A stretch of DNA of 64,000 nucleotides, taken from NCBI RefSeq assembly GCF_008638345.1, contig NZ_VTVA01000017.1, forward strand, positions 34,636 to 98,635, read 5' to 3'. This stretch comes from Pseudomonas saliphila. Its GTDB lineage: Bacteria > Pseudomonadota > Gammaproteobacteria > Pseudomonadales > Pseudomonadaceae. The notes under the pieces were generated by a model, which saw only the letters and a list, made by a program, of their open reading frames with translations, searched no databases and was not told where the DNA came from. The position numbers were made by a program, and so were the translations under genes. Within the stretch, counting starts at the first letter, position 1. Every line of letters starts with the position of its first letter. Shown here in pieces: positions 26,382 through 35,690 of the stretch.

Positions 26382-26808
26382 GGAAACTCCATGCGAGTAC
26401 TACATGATGTGATGTGGGCACTACGCGGCTGCCCGCGGTGGGGGATAGGGAAAACAGTTTAAAGCTAGCAGAGGGTCCAAGCACCGTCAAAGTGGCTCAT
26501 CGGTGAGGCATTATATTTATTTGGGTAATCTGCTGATAGCGTCACAAAGCCCATGGAAGAGCTACTGACTACCACAACTGTGCCGAAACGTGCTTGACCC
26601 GGGTCAAAATAAACCGCAACCAGATATTGCGATCACCCCCGCCGGGGCTATACTCGGGACTGTCTGGTAGCCGTTGGGGGGCTGCGCTTTTGCCTGTCAG
26701 GACCTTTGGGGGAAATGTAAGCAGGCTTTTGCAAGACCTTTGCAGTATGGGTCGATCTCCCCGTTGCGCCAGTTTGGTTGATAAAAAAAATAAACAGGGG
26801 AACCGGGA
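26382..26808. promoter_or_regulatory. 427-base cox upstream region
   Basis: No gene is visible. It must hold the promoters of coxB and of the divergent hypothetical gene. The main feature is an FNR/ANR-like dyad at 26594-26607. An A-run (ATAAAAAAAATAAA) lies 15-30 bases before the coxB ribosome-binding site. Confidence 0.55.
26594..26607. promoter_or_regulatory. FNR/ANR-type dyad upstream of coxB
   Basis: TTGACCCGGGTCAA is a perfect 14-base palindrome that fits TTGAY-N4-RTCAA. It is 202 bases before the coxB start. Oxygen control by ANR or DNR would suit a high-oxygen oxidase; direction of control is not shown. Confidence 0.55.
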
Positions 26809-27933
26809 ATGTTGCGATATGCAAGTGCCTGGCTGGGTGGTCTGTCACTGCTAGCAGTCAGCAGTTCCGCCAGCGCCGACTGGGAAGTAAACATGACCAA
26901 AGGGGTGACAGACGTCAGTCACTCGGTCTTCAATCTCCATATGACCATATTCTGGATTTGCGTGGCCATTGGCGTCATCGTGTTCGGGATAATGTTCTGG
27001 TCGATGTTTATGCACCGGAAATCTCGCGGAGCCGTTCCGGCGACCTTTCACGAGAACCTCACGGTCGAAATTCTCTGGACCGTCATTCCGCTGCTTATTC
27101 TGGTAGGCATCGCCATTCCCGCTACCAAGACGCTGATCGACATCTACGATACCGAGGATCCTGACATCGATATCATGGTGACGGGGTATCAGTGGCGTTG
27201 GCAATATAACTATGTTGGTGAAGACGTCAGTTTCTTCAGCCACATGACGACCTCCCGCGATGCAATCAACAACGTGGCCGACAAGGGCGAAAACTACCTG
27301 CTCGAAGTCGACGAGCCAGTGGTCATTCCGGTGGGCAAAAAGGTTCGCTTCCTGGTCACCTCCGCGGATGTGATCCATTCATGGTGGGTTCCATCGCTGG
27401 CCGTCAAGCGGGATGCGATTCCAGGGTTCATCAACGAATCCTGGACCCGCGTGGAAGAGCCCGGCATCTATCGTGGGCAATGTACCGAGCTGTGCGGCCG
27501 CGATCATGCCTTCATGCCCATCGTGGTCGACGCCCGGTCCCAGGAAGACTATGACACCTGGCTGGCGGAGAAGAAGGAATTCGCCGCCCGCGAAGCCGAG
27601 CTGACTGAAAAGGAATGGACGCTCGAGGAGCTGATGGAACGAGGCGAGCGCGTCTATTCCAGCACCTGTGCCTCCTGTCACCAGCCAACCGGCCAGGGTA
27701 TTCCAGGCGCCTTCCCGTCACTCGTCGGGACGGACATGGTCATGAATGATCTCACCGGCCACATCGACATCGTGGTCAACGGCAGCCCGGGTACCGCCAT
27801 GGCGGCGTTCGGTGCGCAGCTCTCCGAGGTAGATCTGGCAGCGGTCATCACCTACGAACGTAACGCCTGGGGTAACGATACCGGCGATTTGGTGACACCG
27901 CTCGACATCCTCGAATTAGAAGAAGATCAATAG
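26809..27933 (+). CDS. coxB: Cytochrome c oxidase subunit II with fused cytochrome c domain
   Basis: The 374-residue protein has a signal peptide, two membrane helices (about 43-65 and 88-108), the CuA domain and a C-terminal class I cytochrome c. CuA ligands are seen in GQCTELCGRDHAFM with the upstream VIHSWWVPS histidine. The haem motif is CASCHQ with a distal Met candidate near GTAMAAFG. It accepts electrons from cytochrome c for the aa3 oxidase, and the fused haem makes this a caa3-type enzyme. It is the first gene of the coxB-coxA-ctaG-coxC operon. Confidence 0.96.
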   Translation: MLRYASAWLGGLSLLAVSSSASADWEVNMTKGVTDVSHSVFNLHMTIFWICVAIGVIVFGIMFWSMFMHRKSRGAVPATFHENLTVEILWTVIPLLILVGIAIPATKTLIDIYDTEDPDIDIMVTGYQWRWQYNYVGEDVSFFSHMTTSRDAINNVADKGENYLLEVDEPVVIPVGKKVRFLVTSADVIHSWWVPSLAVKRDAIPGFINESWTRVEEPGIYRGQCTELCGRDHAFMPIVVDARSQEDYDTWLAEKKEFAAREAELTEKEWTLEELMERGERVYSSTCASCHQPTGQGIPGAFPSLVGTDMVMNDLTGHIDIVVNGSPGTAMAAFGAQLSEVDLAAVITYERNAWGNDTGDLVTPLDILELEEDQ

Positions 27934-27943
27934 GAGACCTGTC

Positions 27944-29527
27944 ATGAGTGCAGTGATCGATCACCATCACGCCGACCATGCACATGGTCCGGCCAAGGGT
28001 TTGATGCGTTGGGTACTGACGACGAATCACAAGGACATCGGCTCGATGTACCTGTGGTTCAGCTTTGCCATGTTCCTGCTCGGCGGCAGCATGGCCATGG
28101 TTATCCGCGCGGAGTTGTTCCAGCCCGGCCTGCAACTGGTGCAGCCGGAATTCTTCAACCAGATGACCACTACCCATGGTCTCATCATGGTGTTCGGGGC
28201 AGTGATGCCGGCCTTTGTCGGCCTGGCCAACTGGATGATCCCGTTGATGATCGGGGCGCCGGACATGGCCCTGCCACGGATGAACAACTTCAGCTTCTGG
28301 CTGCTGCCTGCCGCCTTCGGCCTGCTGCTGTCGACGTTGTTCATGGAAGGGGGTGGTCCGAACTTCGGCTGGACCTTCTACGCGCCGCTCTCCACCACCT
28401 ATGCCCCACCGAGCGTGACCTTCTTCATCTTCGCCATCCACCTGGCCGGTATCAGTTCGATCATGGGGGCGATCAATATCATCGCCACCGTGCTCAACCT
28501 GCGTGCTCCGGGCATGACGCTGATGAAAATGCCACTGTTCGTCTGGACCTGGCTGATCACCGCCTTCCTGCTGATTGCGGTGATGCCGGTACTGGCCGGT
28601 GCCGTCACTATGATGCTGATGGATATCCATTTCGGCACCAGCTTCTTTAATGCCGCAGGTGGCGGCGATCCGGTGATGTTCCAGCATATCTTCTGGTTCT
28701 TCGGCCATCCCGAGGTGTACATCATGATCCTGCCAGCCTTCGGCGCGGTCAGCATGATCATCCCGGCGTTCTCGCGTAAGCCACTGTTCGGCTACACCTC
28801 CATGGTCTATGCCACCGGCGCCATCGCGTTTCTGTCCTTCGCGGTGTGGGCGCACCACATGTTCACTGTGGGGATTCCGCTGACCGGCGAATTGTTCTTC
28901 ATGTACGCCACCATGCTGATTGCCGTGCCCACCGGGGTGAAGGTGTTCAACTGGGTGTCGACCATGTTCCGCGGCTCGTTGACGTTCGAGGCGCCCATGC
29001 TGTTTTCGGTGGCCTTCGTGATTCTGTTCACCATCGGCGGCTTTTCCGGGCTGATGCTGGCGATGGCGCCGGCGGACTTCCAGTATCACGACACCTATTT
29101 CGTGGTGGCCCACTTCCACTACGTACTGGTGCCCGGCGCGATCTTCGGCATCTTTGCCTCGGCGTATTACTGGCTGCCAAAGTGGACTGGTTTCATGTAC
29201 GACGAAGTCCTGGCCAAGACGCATTTCTGGATGTCGTTCGTGGGCATGAACCTGGCCTTCTTCCCGATGCACTTCGTGGGTCTGGCCGGCATGCCGCGGC
29301 GGATCCCCGACTACAACATGATGTTCGCCAACTTCAACATGGTCTCTTCGGTCGGCGCCTTCATGTTCGGGGCTACCCAGCTGCTGTTCCTGTATATCGT
29401 CATCAAGTGCATCCGTGGTGGACCGAAGGCAGCTGCCAACCCTTGGGAAGGCGCGGAAGGTCTGGAATGGACCGTGCCCTCACCGGCGCCGTATCACACC
29501 TTCACCACCCCTCCGGAAGTGAAGTGA
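27944..29527 (+). CDS. coxA: Cytochrome c oxidase subunit I
   Basis: The 527-residue, 12-helix catalytic subunit carries haem a and the haem a3-CuB centre, where oxygen is reduced and protons are pumped. Key pieces are TTTHGLIMVFGAVMP (haem a ligand), FFGHPEVYIMILP (CuB His and the Tyr of the cross-link), WAHHMFTVG (two CuB His) and YFVVAHFHYVLV (haem ligands). The start is ATG 27944 after AGGAG. A long antisense frame over this gene is an artefact of GC-rich coding. Confidence 0.97.
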   Translation: MSAVIDHHHADHAHGPAKGLMRWVLTTNHKDIGSMYLWFSFAMFLLGGSMAMVIRAELFQPGLQLVQPEFFNQMTTTHGLIMVFGAVMPAFVGLANWMIPLMIGAPDMALPRMNNFSFWLLPAAFGLLLSTLFMEGGGPNFGWTFYAPLSTTYAPPSVTFFIFAIHLAGISSIMGAINIIATVLNLRAPGMTLMKMPLFVWTWLITAFLLIAVMPVLAGAVTMMLMDIHFGTSFFNAAGGGDPVMFQHIFWFFGHPEVYIMILPAFGAVSMIIPAFSRKPLFGYTSMVYATGAIAFLSFAVWAHHMFTVGIPLTGELFFMYATMLIAVPTGVKVFNWVSTMFRGSLTFEAPMLFSVAFVILFTIGGFSGLMLAMAPADFQYHDTYFVVAHFHYVLVPGAIFGIFASAYYWLPKWTGFMYDEVLAKTHFWMSFVGMNLAFFPMHFVGLAGMPRRIPDYNMMFANFNMVSSVGAFMFGATQLLFLYIVIKCIRGGPKAAANPWEGAEGLEWTVPSPAPYHTFTTPPEVK

Positions 29528-29536
29528 GGTAACCCC

Positions 29537-30106
29537 ATGAGCGAAGGCATTAGCACTAAACGCCTGGTGTCGCGACTGGCACTGTTGGTGGTGGGCATGT
29601 TCGGCTTCGGCTTCCTGCTGGTTCCGATCTATGACGTGATGTGCGATGCCTTCGGGATCAACGGCAAAACCCGCGGCACGGCCTACGAAGCGGGTGCAGA
29701 AGTCATTGACGAAAGCCGCTCGATTCGCGTGCAGTTTGTTTCGACCAATGCCGAAGGCATGACCTGGTCCTTCGGCCCGAGTGCCAGCCAGTTGGTGATG
29801 CACCCTGGGGAAACCCGCGAGATGATCTTTACCGCGCACAACCCGACTGACAAGCCGATGGTCGCGCAGGCGATTCCCAGCGTATCGCCATCCAAAGCCG
29901 CGGCGTATTTCCACAAGACAGAGTGCTTCTGCTTTACCCAGCAGGTGTTGCAGCCGGGCGAGCGGGTTGAGATGCCGGTGCGCTTCATCGTGGATGCCGC
30001 ACTTCCCGGTGAAGTCCAACGGCTGACCCTGTCTTACACTTTGTTTGATGTGACCGAGCGAATGGCAGCCAGCCTCGATCTGGCGTCGATGCAGCCCCAT
30101 AACTGA
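29537..30106 (+). CDS. ctaG: Cytochrome c oxidase copper chaperone Cox11/CtaG
   Basis: The 189-residue protein has one N-terminal membrane helix (about 14-32) and a periplasmic immunoglobulin-like domain. The copper-binding CFCFTQQVLQPGE is intact. It delivers copper to the CuB site of CoxA. It lies between coxA and coxC, with short gaps, as in other Pseudomonas cox operons. Confidence 0.95.
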   Translation: MSEGISTKRLVSRLALLVVGMFGFGFLLVPIYDVMCDAFGINGKTRGTAYEAGAEVIDESRSIRVQFVSTNAEGMTWSFGPSASQLVMHPGETREMIFTAHNPTDKPMVAQAIPSVSPSKAAAYFHKTECFCFTQQVLQPGERVEMPVRFIVDAALPGEVQRLTLSYTLFDVTERMAASLDLASMQPHN

Positions 30107-30152
30107 ACCGTTCGACATGCGTTAATCAGGCTGCCTATAAGGAGAACAAAAG

Positions 30153-31052
30153 ATGGCAAGTCACGACCCGAGTCATGAAATTTACTATGTACCGCCGCAG
30201 AGCAAATGGCCGATTGTTGGCTCGCTTGGTCTGCTGGTAACGGTGTTTGGTGCTGGCACCATGATGAACAACATGAGCGCCGGTTCCGATGGTGGTATCG
30301 GTCACTGGGTGTTGTTGGCGGGCCTGCTGATCATCGCCTACATGATGTTCGGCTGGTTCAGCAACGTGGTTACCGAGAGCCGGCAGGGCCTCTACAGTGC
30401 GCAGATGGATCGCTCGTTCCGCATGGGGATGGGCTGGTTCATTTTCTCGGAGGTGATGTTCTTTGCGGCCTTCTTCGGCGCGCTGTTTTACGTGCGCATG
30501 CTGGCCGGCCCCTGGTTGGGAGGCGAGGGCCACAAGGCTCAGACCGAAATGCTATGGCCTGAATTCGAGTTTGTCTGGCCTTTGCTGCAGAACCCCGATC
30601 CGGCCATTTTCCCTGGCCCCACGGAGACTATCAGCCCCTGGCAGCTGCCACTGATCAACACCATTATTCTGATCTCATCGAGTGTCACTGTTACCTTCGC
30701 TCACCATGCACTGCGCGCGGCCAAGCGTACTGCGCTGACGCTGTGGTTGCTGCTGACGGTGGTGCTGGCATTGATATTCCTGACCCTGCAGATCATGGAG
30801 TATATCCATGCCTACAATGACCTCGGTCTGACCCTGGATTCGGGGATCTACGGCGCGACGTTCTTCATGCTGACGGGATTCCACGGGTTCCACGTGGCGA
30901 TGGGAACGCTGATTCTCAGCATCATTCTAATACGGGTTATGAAGGGCCACTTTACGCCGGACAACCACTTTGGTTTCGAGGCTGCGGCCTGGTATTGGCA
31001 CTTTGTGGATGTGGTGTGGGTCGGTCTGTTTATCTTTGTCTACGTCGTGTGA
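30153..31052 (+). CDS. coxC: Cytochrome c oxidase subunit III
   Basis: The 299-residue protein has seven predicted membrane helices and the family phrases FRMGMGWFIFSEVMFFAAFF and FFMLTGFHGFHVAMGTLIL near the end (AAWYWHFVDVVWVGLF). It stabilises the oxidase core and its proton uptake. AAGGAG precedes the ATG. It is the last gene of the structural operon; a strong hairpin follows the stop codon. Confidence 0.96.
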   Translation: MASHDPSHEIYYVPPQSKWPIVGSLGLLVTVFGAGTMMNNMSAGSDGGIGHWVLLAGLLIIAYMMFGWFSNVVTESRQGLYSAQMDRSFRMGMGWFIFSEVMFFAAFFGALFYVRMLAGPWLGGEGHKAQTEMLWPEFEFVWPLLQNPDPAIFPGPTETISPWQLPLINTIILISSSVTVTFAHHALRAAKRTALTLWLLLTVVLALIFLTLQIMEYIHAYNDLGLTLDSGIYGATFFMLTGFHGFHVAMGTLILSIILIRVMKGHFTPDNHFGFEAAAWYWHFVDVVWVGLFIFVYVV

Positions 31053-31057
31053 TGCTG

Positions 31058-31084
31058 TGCCAGCGCGGCCTCGCCGCGCTGGCA
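31058..31084. terminator. Hairpin after coxC
   Basis: TGCCAGCGCGG-CCTCG-CCGCGCTGGCA is a perfect 11-bp stem just after coxC and before the convergent DUF2909 gene. No T-run follows, so termination may be imperfect. Confidence 0.55.
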
Positions 31085-31103
31085 GCTCAGTACCGGGAAG
31101 ACG

Positions 31104-31316
31104 TCAATGGAGCCAGGGCGTATTCCAGCCTAGCTGTCCGGACCAGAAGCCATACGCAATGAGCAAGACTACCGCGACTGTCAAAGAGATGCGCACCGTC
31201 AGCGCACTGACCAGCCGGTCGCTGCGCTCGGTATCTTTCATCAGAAAGAACAATCCGCTGAACAGGCTCGCTACCAGCGCCGCCAGCAAAATCAGAATGG
31301 CCAGTTTCAACCACAT
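31104..31316 (-). CDS. DUF2909 twin-transmembrane protein
   Basis: The 70-residue protein has two membrane helices (WLKLAILILLAALVASLFS and SLTVAVVLLIAYGFWSG) joined by a short basic loop with FLMKDTERSDRLVSALTVR. This is the DUF2909 small membrane protein found within cox clusters of Pseudomonas and relatives. ATG 31316 has a GGA eight or nine bases upstream; longer readings into surf1 were rejected. It is transcribed against the cox genes. It may be an assembly or stability factor, by context only. Confidence 0.85.
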   Translation of the reverse strand: MWLKLAILILLAALVASLFSGLFFLMKDTERSDRLVSALTVRISLTVAVVLLIAYGFWSGQLGWNTPWLH

Positions 31317-31382
31317 AAGTATTCCGTCCATGTTTATTCGAATTTGTCGCAGTATAGCCTTCCACCCAAGCTGCACGAAGCC

Positions 31383-32120
31383 ATGTCTGCCGCTGTGATG
31401 CCTGCGCGCTTTCGCCCCGGCTGGCTGCTGAGCCTGTGGGTGCTGGCGTTTATGCCACTGTTGCTGGGACTGGGCTGGTGGCAGCTGGAACGCGCCGAGG
31501 AAAAGCGCAGCATGCAGGCACTGATCGACCAGGCTGGATCGGCGGTACCGGTGACGCTGGATCAGGCAATCGGCTTGCCGGATCCGGCCTGGCGCCCGGT
31601 CCATCTGCAAGGCAGCTTCGATGCGCAGCATGTGTGGTTGCTCGACAATCGTATTCGCGAGGGCCGCGCCGGCGTCGAGGTATTGCAGGCGTTTAACGAC
31701 CGCGCCAGCCGCGAGCAGATACTGGTCAACCGGGGCTGGCTGGCGTGGCCGGATCGGCGCATTGCCCCGGCAATCGATACGCCGCAGGGGGAGCAGCGGC
31801 TGGACGCGCAGATTGTCGCTCCCAGCGAGTCGGGCTTTTCGCTGGGCAATGAGAGCGCCTCCGATAGCTGGCCGCGGTTGATTTCCAGCATTGAGCTGCA
31901 GAGCATGGCTAACCAGGCGGGTATCGAGTTATTGCCCCACGTGGCACGCCTACGCAGCGGCAGCCCCGCTGCGTTCACACTTGACTGGCCGGCGCTGCCA
32001 ATGACCGCCAGCAAACACACAGGCTATGCCGTTCAGTGGTTCGCCCTGGCACTGGCATTGCTGATTCTGTTTATCTGGGCCGGACTTCGGCCTGAACCCG
32101 ACGGGGATGCGAGACCTTGA
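31383..32120 (+). CDS. SURF1 family oxidase assembly protein
   Basis: The 245-residue protein has the SURF1 layout: an N-terminal helix (LLSLWVLAFMPLLLGLGWWQ), a periplasmic domain with VWLLDNRIREGRAG and ILVNRGWLAWP, and a C-terminal helix (YAVQWFALALALLILFIW). It helps insert haem a into subunit I. The start is uncertain: ATG 31383 is used, ATG 31398 is possible, and neither has a clear Shine-Dalgarno. Its stop overlaps the next gene. Confidence 0.9.
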   Translation: MSAAVMPARFRPGWLLSLWVLAFMPLLLGLGWWQLERAEEKRSMQALIDQAGSAVPVTLDQAIGLPDPAWRPVHLQGSFDAQHVWLLDNRIREGRAGVEVLQAFNDRASREQILVNRGWLAWPDRRIAPAIDTPQGEQRLDAQIVAPSESGFSLGNESASDSWPRLISSIELQSMANQAGIELLPHVARLRSGSPAAFTLDWPALPMTASKHTGYAVQWFALALALLILFIWAGLRPEPDGDARP

Positions 32121-32719
32121 ACGCAACGAACCAACAGACCAACGTCACGAACAAGCCACGGGGTCAGCTCAAATTGCTGGCCATCATCAGCGTTGTGGCG
32201 CTGCCGATGATCGCAGCCTGGGCCATGGCCAAATTTGATATCGGCATTCCGGATACTCAGAAAAACAAATCCGATCTGGTCGAACCGGCGGTGACTGTCG
32301 AAGACTGGGATCTGCAACTGGAACAGGTTGGCTACGGTGCTCCCTGGCGCCTTGTCGTCACCAGCACGGGCGAATGTACCGATCCCTGCATGGCGCTGGT
32401 GCACGAGGCGCGCCAGATCAACGTAGCGCTGGGCAAGGAAGCCAGCCGCGTCATGCATGTTCTGGCCTCTGGTCAGGTGCAGCCCGCCGCGCTCTTGGAA
32501 CGCCTGGAAAATGACTTTCCGCTGCTTGAGCGCACTACGCTGAGCACCGATGCCTATCAGCGCAGCCTGAACGCCCATCCGGAATCCTGGCGACAGGGCG
32601 CTCAGCTATGGGTGGTCGATCCGCTCGGCAGGGTTGTCCTACATCAGGACCCGGACGAACCCGGCAAGAAACTGCTGGATGATCTCAAGCACCTGTTGAA
32701 AGTCTCCAAGGTAGGATAA
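32117..32719 (+). CDS. Membrane-anchored Sco/thioredoxin-like protein of the cox cluster
   Basis: The 200-residue product has one membrane anchor (LKLLAIISVVALPMIAAWAMA) and a periplasmic domain with a CTDPC motif (ECTDPCMALVHEARQ) where Sco proteins have CxxxC, ending in a LWVVDPLGRVVLHQDPDEPG strand-turn that resembles thioredoxin-fold ends. It is therefore a remote Sco-type fold, perhaps in copper or thiol handling for the oxidase. Translation seems to start at TTG 32117, overlapping the SURF1 stop (TTGA). A true sco lies 2.1 kb downstream. Confidence 0.8.
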   Translation: MNATNQQTNVTNKPRGQLKLLAIISVVALPMIAAWAMAKFDIGIPDTQKNKSDLVEPAVTVEDWDLQLEQVGYGAPWRLVVTSTGECTDPCMALVHEARQINVALGKEASRVMHVLASGQVQPAALLERLENDFPLLERTTLSTDAYQRSLNAHPESWRQGAQLWVVDPLGRVVLHQDPDEPGKKLLDDLKHLLKVSKVG

Positions 32720-32725
32720 GCAAGC

Positions 32726-33766
32726 ATGCGCAGAAACGTATCGATCCTGGCTCTGGTCGCTCTGGCGCTGGGTTTTGTGGTGGTCATTCTGGGCGCCTAT
32801 ACCCGCCTGGTGCATGCCGGGCTGGGCTGCCCGGACTGGCCGGGATGCTATGGCTTTCTCAGCGTGCCGCGCAGTGACTCGGCGTTGGAGATGGCGCAGA
32901 TGCGCTTCCCCGATGACCCGGTGGAAACCTTCAAGGCCTGGGCCGAGATGATCCATCGCTACGCGGCGGGGCTACTCGGCCTGCTGATTCTCGGGCTCGC
33001 GGTGCTTGCGGTGCGCCGGCGCAGCGAACCGGGCTACCCCACAGCGCTCAGCCTGGGCCTGTTGTTGCTGGTTATCTGCCAGGCCCTGTTCGGCATGTGG
33101 ACCGTGACCCTCAAGCTCTGGCCGCAGATTGTGACGACGCACCTGCTCGGCGGCTTCGCCACCCTCAGCCTGCTGTTATTGCTGAATCTGCGCCTGTCCC
33201 GGGCAATGCCATCGCTGGCCCCGTCTCCAGGCCTGAACCGAACCCGATATCTTGCCCGCCTGGTGTTGCTGGTGGTCATCGGCCAGATCGCCCTGGGTGG
33301 CTGGACCAGCAGCAACTATGCCGCCGTCGCCTGTGTCGATCTACCTACCTGCCACGGTGAATGGTGGCCGGACATGAACTTCGCCGCCGGCTTCAATGTC
33401 TTTCAGGAGATTGGACCGAATTATCTCGGCGGTATGCTGGACGGTCCCGGCCGTACGGCGATTCACTTCAGTCACCGGATCGGCGCCATAGTCACCAGCA
33501 TTGTGGTCCTGCTGCTGGCATGGCGCCTGTTCAGACTCGGCCAGAATGGCCTGGCCGGATTACTCCTGGTGGTGCTTGGTACGCAGGTCAGCCTGGGTAT
33601 CACCAATGTCCTGGCGCATTTGCCGCTGTCGGTTGCCGTGGCGCACAACGCCGTTGGCGCCGTGCTGCTGCTGGTGATGGTGGCCGTCAACAACCGTTTG
33701 CGCGCGTCGACCAGCAGCGGCCGTGAATTGGTCGATAGCCGCAGCACAGCGCTGGCAAGCAATTAA
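32726..33766 (+). CDS. ctaA: Haem A synthase (COX15/CtaA)
   Basis: The 346-residue, eight-helix membrane enzyme oxidises the C8 methyl of haem O to a formyl group. It begins with the typical VVILGAYTRLVHAGLGCPDWPGC segment, has HRYAAGLLGLLILGLAV and a second-half HFSHRIGAIVTSIVVL, with the paired haem-binding histidines of each half. It follows the Sco-like gene by six bases. A structured intergenic element separates it from ctaB. Confidence 0.94.
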   Translation: MRRNVSILALVALALGFVVVILGAYTRLVHAGLGCPDWPGCYGFLSVPRSDSALEMAQMRFPDDPVETFKAWAEMIHRYAAGLLGLLILGLAVLAVRRRSEPGYPTALSLGLLLLVICQALFGMWTVTLKLWPQIVTTHLLGGFATLSLLLLLNLRLSRAMPSLAPSPGLNRTRYLARLVLLVVIGQIALGGWTSSNYAAVACVDLPTCHGEWWPDMNFAAGFNVFQEIGPNYLGGMLDGPGRTAIHFSHRIGAIVTSIVVLLLAWRLFRLGQNGLAGLLLVVLGTQVSLGITNVLAHLPLSVAVAHNAVGAVLLLVMVAVNNRLRASTSSGRELVDSRSTALASN

Positions 33767-33810
33767 GCCGTAACGCATACTGGTCGAAAATAAGACAGGG
33801 GGCCTTTGAC

Positions 33811-33927
33811 AAACGTAGCGAGCGAAGACCAGGCAAGGCGAAAGCGAGCGAAAAGGCGGAGTTTACGTGTTGTAAATGAGCATTTTTCGAGAGCTTTCAA
33901 CGCAGCATGGCCAAGCGCAGCAAGTTT
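33811..33927. repeat. Imperfect long inverted repeat between ctaA and ctaB
   Basis: Two 56-base arms (33811-33866 and 33872-33927) flank a five-base centre GTGTT. I count about 29 of 56 pairs as exact, with the outer AAAC/GTTT and inner GTTTAC/GTAAAT ends conserved and further G-U pairing possible in RNA. It is noncoding and looks like a dispersed repeat or MITE-like unit; I saw no second copy in this window. Confidence 0.45.
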
Positions 33928-33972
33928 GCAGAGGTTCCCGAGATAAGGCGCACGAGCGCCGGGGGGGATTAG

Positions 33973-34878
33973 ATGGCTAGCGTGAGCACTGCACTACCCG
34001 CGAGTGCCGGATGGCGCGACTATTTTGAGCTGACCAAGCCCAAGGTCGTCGCACTGATGATTATTACCTCGGCAATCGGCATGCTGCTGGCCACCGACGG
34101 TTTCGTGCCGTGGGACGTGCTGCTGCTCGGCAATCTGGGTATTGCGCTCTGCGCCGGCTCTGCCGCGGCGGTGAACCATGTCGTGGACCGGCGCATCGAC
34201 CTGCACATGGCCCGCACCCAACGCCGCCCGCTGGCCCAGGGCCGCGTAAATCCCTTCAGCGCCTTGCTGTTCGCCACAATCCTCGGCGGTGCCGGACTTG
34301 GCATTCTGCTGCAGTGGGTCAACGCGCTGACCGCCTGGCTGACGCTGGGTTCGCTGCTTGGTTACGCGGTTATCTATACGTCCTTTCTCAAGCGCGCCAC
34401 ACCGCAGAATATCGTGATTGGTGGGCTGGCCGGCGCGGCCCCGCCCCTGCTCGGCTGGACCGCGGTAACCGGTCAGGTCGATGCCGAAGGGTTATTGCTG
34501 GTGCTGATCATCTTCGCCTGGACGCCACCGCACTTCTGGGCACTGGCTATTCACCGCAAGGCCGAGTATGCCAAGGTGGATATCCCCATGCTGCCGGTCA
34601 CCCACGGCGAGCGTTATACCAAGCTGCACATCCTGCTTTACACCTTCATCCTGCTCGCGGTCAGCCTGTTGCCCTTCGTCATCCAGATGAGCGGCCCGCT
34701 GTACCTGGCTGTGGCGCTGATCCTCGGCCTGCGTTTCATCGACTGGGCCTGGGCCCTGTGGCGCGATAGCCGGCCCCACGCGGCGATCAAGACCTTCAAG
34801 TTTTCTCTCTGGTACCTGCTGTGGCTATTCGTGGCGCTGCTGGTCGATCACTATGTGGGTATTGCCGGATGGCTGTAA
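33973..34878 (+). CDS. ctaB: Protohaem IX farnesyltransferase (COX10/CtaB/CyoE)
   Basis: The 301-residue polytopic enzyme converts haem B to haem O by adding a farnesyl group. It shows the prenyltransferase aspartate region [20 protein letters not shown] and a second motif [20 protein letters not shown]. It begins [18 protein letters not shown], as in the family. Its last ten bases overlap the start of sco. Together with CtaA it makes haem A for CoxA. Confidence 0.95.
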   Translation: MASVSTALPASAGWRDYFELTKPKVVALMIITSAIGMLLATDGFVPWDVLLLGNLGIALCAGSAAAVNHVVDRRIDLHMARTQRRPLAQGRVNPFSALLFATILGGAGLGILLQWVNALTAWLTLGSLLGYAVIYTSFLKRATPQNIVIGGLAGAAPPLLGWTAVTGQVDAEGLLLVLIIFAWTPPHFWALAIHRKAEYAKVDIPMLPVTHGERYTKLHILLYTFILLAVSLLPFVIQMSGPLYLAVALILGLRFIDWAWALWRDSRPHAAIKTFKFSLWYLLWLFVALLVDHYVGIAGWL

Positions 34879-35501
34879 GCGGCGTGCAGAAAACGGTTGT
34901 CATCCTCCTCGCCATCATCGCCCTGATCGTTGGCGTACTGGTCTATAACACTACCCGCGAGCCCGCGCTGGACCGGGAAGTCCTATCACAGGCGGGCATT
35001 TTTCTGTTCGATGCGCCACGTAACGTGCCCGCGATCCAGTTGACGTCCGCCGAGGGCGAGCCCTGGTCGCGGGATGATCTCACCGGCCAATGGGACCTGT
35101 TGTTTTTCGGTTATACCTACTGCCCCGATATCTGCCCGACCACCATGGCTGAGCTGCGTGAAATCGAGAACCAGCTGCCGGAGGATCAGGCAGCGTCGTT
35201 GCAGATCACCATGATCAGCGTCGACCCGAACCGAGACACACCCGAACGGATGCAGGAATACCTCGAGTACTTCAGCGAGGATTTCAATGGCGCCAGCGGC
35301 GATCCTGAACAACTCGCCACCCTCGCCCGCGCCCTGTCGATCGCCTATATCGAGCCCGACACCAGCGAAGAAAACTATCTGGTCGATCACAGCGGCCAGG
35401 TGGTAATGATCAACCCTGAGGGTCAATACGTCGGTTTCCTCCGGGCGCCGTTGCGCCCCGCAGAGCTGAGCCAGTGGCTGCCACGCATCATGGCGCAGTA
35501 A
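34869..35501 (+). CDS. SCO1/SenC copper chaperone
   Basis: The 210-residue protein has an N-terminal anchor ([17 protein letters not shown]) and a thioredoxin-like domain with the copper motif [11 protein letters not shown] and the conserved His in [11 protein letters not shown]. It helps build the CuA centre of CoxB. ATG 34869 overlaps the end of ctaB; a longer reading was rejected. It is the last gene of the oxidase cluster, directly before the integron remnant. Confidence 0.93.
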   Translation: MAVSGVQKTVVILLAIIALIVGVLVYNTTREPALDREVLSQAGIFLFDAPRNVPAIQLTSAEGEPWSRDDLTGQWDLLFFGYTYCPDICPTTMAELREIENQLPEDQAASLQITMISVDPNRDTPERMQEYLEYFSEDFNGASGDPEQLATLARALSIAYIEPDTSEENYLVDHSGQVVMINPEGQYVGFLRAPLRPAELSQWLPRIMAQ

Positions 35502-35677
35502 TTACGGCCAGATCGCCGAGAGGTCTCGCCCCCACAAATATGGAGTGCGGCTGCGAAATTGGCCCTCTGCCAATCCTCATCCCAGCCCTAAATTTGATCA
35601 ATGTGCGAGTAGAAAACTGCACGATGTATTTCGAAAAGAGCGGCCTCTTGGCCGTCACTAACTGGACGAACATACAT
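35502..35677 (-). pseudogene. GNAT acetyltransferase stub (last cassette)
   Basis: Reading leftward from ATG 35677, which has AAGGA just upstream and directly follows an attC core, the frame gives MYVRPVSDGQEAALFEIHRA and then VFYSHIDQI, a TAG stop, and GWDEDWQRANFAAALHI. GNAT enzymes of this group read 'HIEQIWGWDE', so the TAG replaces a conserved Trp. The frame is lost where sco ends, so only about one third of the gene remains. It marks the distal end of the array. Confidence 0.65.
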
Positions 35678-35690
35678 TCCTTCTTCCTCA

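Noticed and set aside
27848..29272. 474-codon His- and Gly-rich frame opposite coxA
   Set aside because: Antisense shadow of a conserved GC-rich gene; the composition reflects reversed codons.
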